Assembly: GCA_905214155.1 (NCBI GenBank)
Contig: CAJMLC010000109.1
Span: forward strand, 1-6,638
Origin: an uncultured bacterium
GTDB taxonomy: Bacteria; Bacillota; Clostridia; Oscillospirales; Oscillospiraceae
Length of the DNA: 6,638 nucleotides
Direction of reading: 5' to 3'
Position numbers and translations under genes: made by a program. Shown one piece after another: positions 6,361 through 6,638 of this stretch. The stretch's first letter is position 1; each line of letters starts with the position of its first letter. The notes under the pieces were generated by a model, which made no database searches, had not been told where the DNA came from, and worked only from the letters and a program-made list of their open reading frames with translations.

Positions 6361-6470
6361 GCCCCCCTCTTCATAGAGGGGGGAGGATTGCCGCAGGCAA
6401 TCAGGGGGGAGAAGAATTATAAGCTCCCCCAGTCGCCTGCGGCGACAGCCCCCTCTTTGTAGAGGGGGCC
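6361..6470. repeat. Nested palindromic repeat element (five stems)
   Basis: About 110 bases form an imperfect inverted repeat centred near 6416, and each arm holds two hairpins. Left arm: CCCCCCTCT/AGAGGGGGG (6362-6370 with 6375-6383) and GATTGCC/GGCAATC (6386-6392 with 6396-6402). Right arm: GTCGCC/GGCGAC (6432-6437 with 6441-6446) and GCCCCCTCT/AGAGGGGGC (6448-6456 with 6461-6469). The inner arms GGGGGA (6405-6410) and TCCCCC (6425-6430) pair around an AT-rich centre, AAGAATTATAAG. The design resembles non-coding palindromic mobile repeats (MITE/REP-like). No protein is encoded. Transposase dependence is only inferred. Confidence 0.8.
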
Positions 6471-6473
6471 TTC

Positions 6474-6492
6474 GGGCGGGCAATGCCCGCCC
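6474..6492. repeat. Perfect hairpin GGGCGGGC/GCCCGCCC, GTAGGGG type
   Basis: GGGCGGGC (6474-6481) and GCCCGCCC (6485-6492) pair perfectly over 8 bp with loop AAT. On the minus strand it reads GTAGGGGCGGGC, sharing the GTAGGGGC edge with the hairpin at 2690-2711 but in the opposite orientation. It abuts the nested element to its left. Confidence 0.75.
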
Positions 6493-6523
6493 CTACGGAT
6501 TCTATCGCACTCTAAACATTGGT

Positions 6524-6544
6524 CGCCCGCATCCCCGCCGCAGC
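6524..6544 (+). repeat. Direct repeat containing the CCCCGCCGCAGC box, copy 3
   Basis: Identical over 21 bases to 6334-6354, 190 bases away. After it the sequence continues GG as at 2727-2728, so this copy resembles copy 1 on its right side and copy 2 on its left. Confidence 0.8.
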
Positions 6545-6550
6545 GGTTTG

Positions 6551-6638
6551 CCTCCCCTTGTCAGGGGAGGTGGCATTTGCGAAGCAAATGACGGAGAGGT
6601 TGCCAAAACCATTACTTTCAAACCTCTCAGTCACGGCT
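6551..6638. repeat. Second nested palindromic element, cut by the right edge
   Basis: It begins with CCTCCCCT/AGGGGAGG (6551-6558 with 6563-6570), then CATTTGC/GCAAATG (6574-6580 with 6584-6590), then the long-range arms GAGAGGTT (6594-6601) and AACCTCTC (6621-6628) around an unpaired centre. After the centre it reads AGTCACGGCT and stops at the window edge. The order of stems is the same as in 6361-6470 although the stem sequences differ, so the second half is expected outside the window. Confidence 0.75.

Larger units (their letters stand above)
6238..6638. other. Gene-free interval upstream of the ABC operon
   Basis: This 401-base interval holds the ABC ribosome binding site and promoter (6245-6301), a C-rich stretch (6321-6340), then repeat elements almost without a gap to the end. 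A 69-codon open frame on the minus strand (6274-6483) runs through the hairpins and promoter and has no ribosome binding site or recognisable product, so I call no gene. Positions 6493-6523 are the only part not assigned to a repeat or signal. Confidence 0.75.

Noticed and set aside
4585..6462. 625-codon open frame on the plus strand
   Set aside because: Antisense of the first ABC gene running on into the hairpin repeats. Its length is explained by codon bias in GC-rich DNA.
6274..6483. 69-codon minus-strand frame
   Set aside because: It spans the hairpin repeats and the ABC promoter, has no ribosome binding site and no known product.
6334..6638. CRISPR array
   Set aside because: The exact direct repeat occurs only twice, 190 bases apart, and the material between is palindromic rather than spacer-like.

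Overview
The window is GC-rich chromosomal DNA from a Bacillota bacterium. It most resembles a gut Clostridia member of the Oscillospiraceae type; this is an inference from style, not from a database match. The pointers are strong AGGAGG-type ribosome binding sites, TATAAT promoters, a clostridial TM287/TM288-type ABC exporter pair, and GC-rich hairpin repeats packed between genes. All five protein genes that I can support lie on the minus strand and are read right to left.

Layout from right to left in transcription order. (1) Positions 6238-6638 hold no gene: a promoter sits next to the first ABC gene, and the rest is an island of nested hairpin repeats, the last of which runs off the window. 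(2) Positions 2771-6237 are two ABC exporter half-transporters that overlap by 4 bases (ATGA). The first (575 aa) has a degenerate nucleotide-binding domain and the second (580 aa) a canonical one, so together they make a heterodimeric exporter with one working ATPase site. (3) Positions 2642-2770 are a short gap with two hairpins and a sequence box shared with the right-hand island. (4) Positions 1196-2641 encode a complete PepD-type M20 dipeptidase, followed by a strong hairpin terminator that could work in both directions. (5) From a TATAAT promoter near 1046, a J-domain protein with a membrane segment (379-1011) is followed, after one stop codon and one spacer codon, by a GTG-started grpE gene that is cut by the left edge.

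The genes form two or three transcription units. The left one makes two Hsp70 co-chaperones. The J-protein is small, membrane-anchored and glutamine/tyrosine-rich, and the GrpE has a short N-terminus, so this looks like an auxiliary Hsp70 branch rather than the standard hrcA-grpE-dnaK-dnaJ operon; an Hsp70 gene may lie just beyond the left edge. The exporter and the peptidase are housekeeping-like functions, and their adjacency does not prove a shared pathway. The least explained part is the repeat material: three related units with stems that differ in sequence but keep their pairing.
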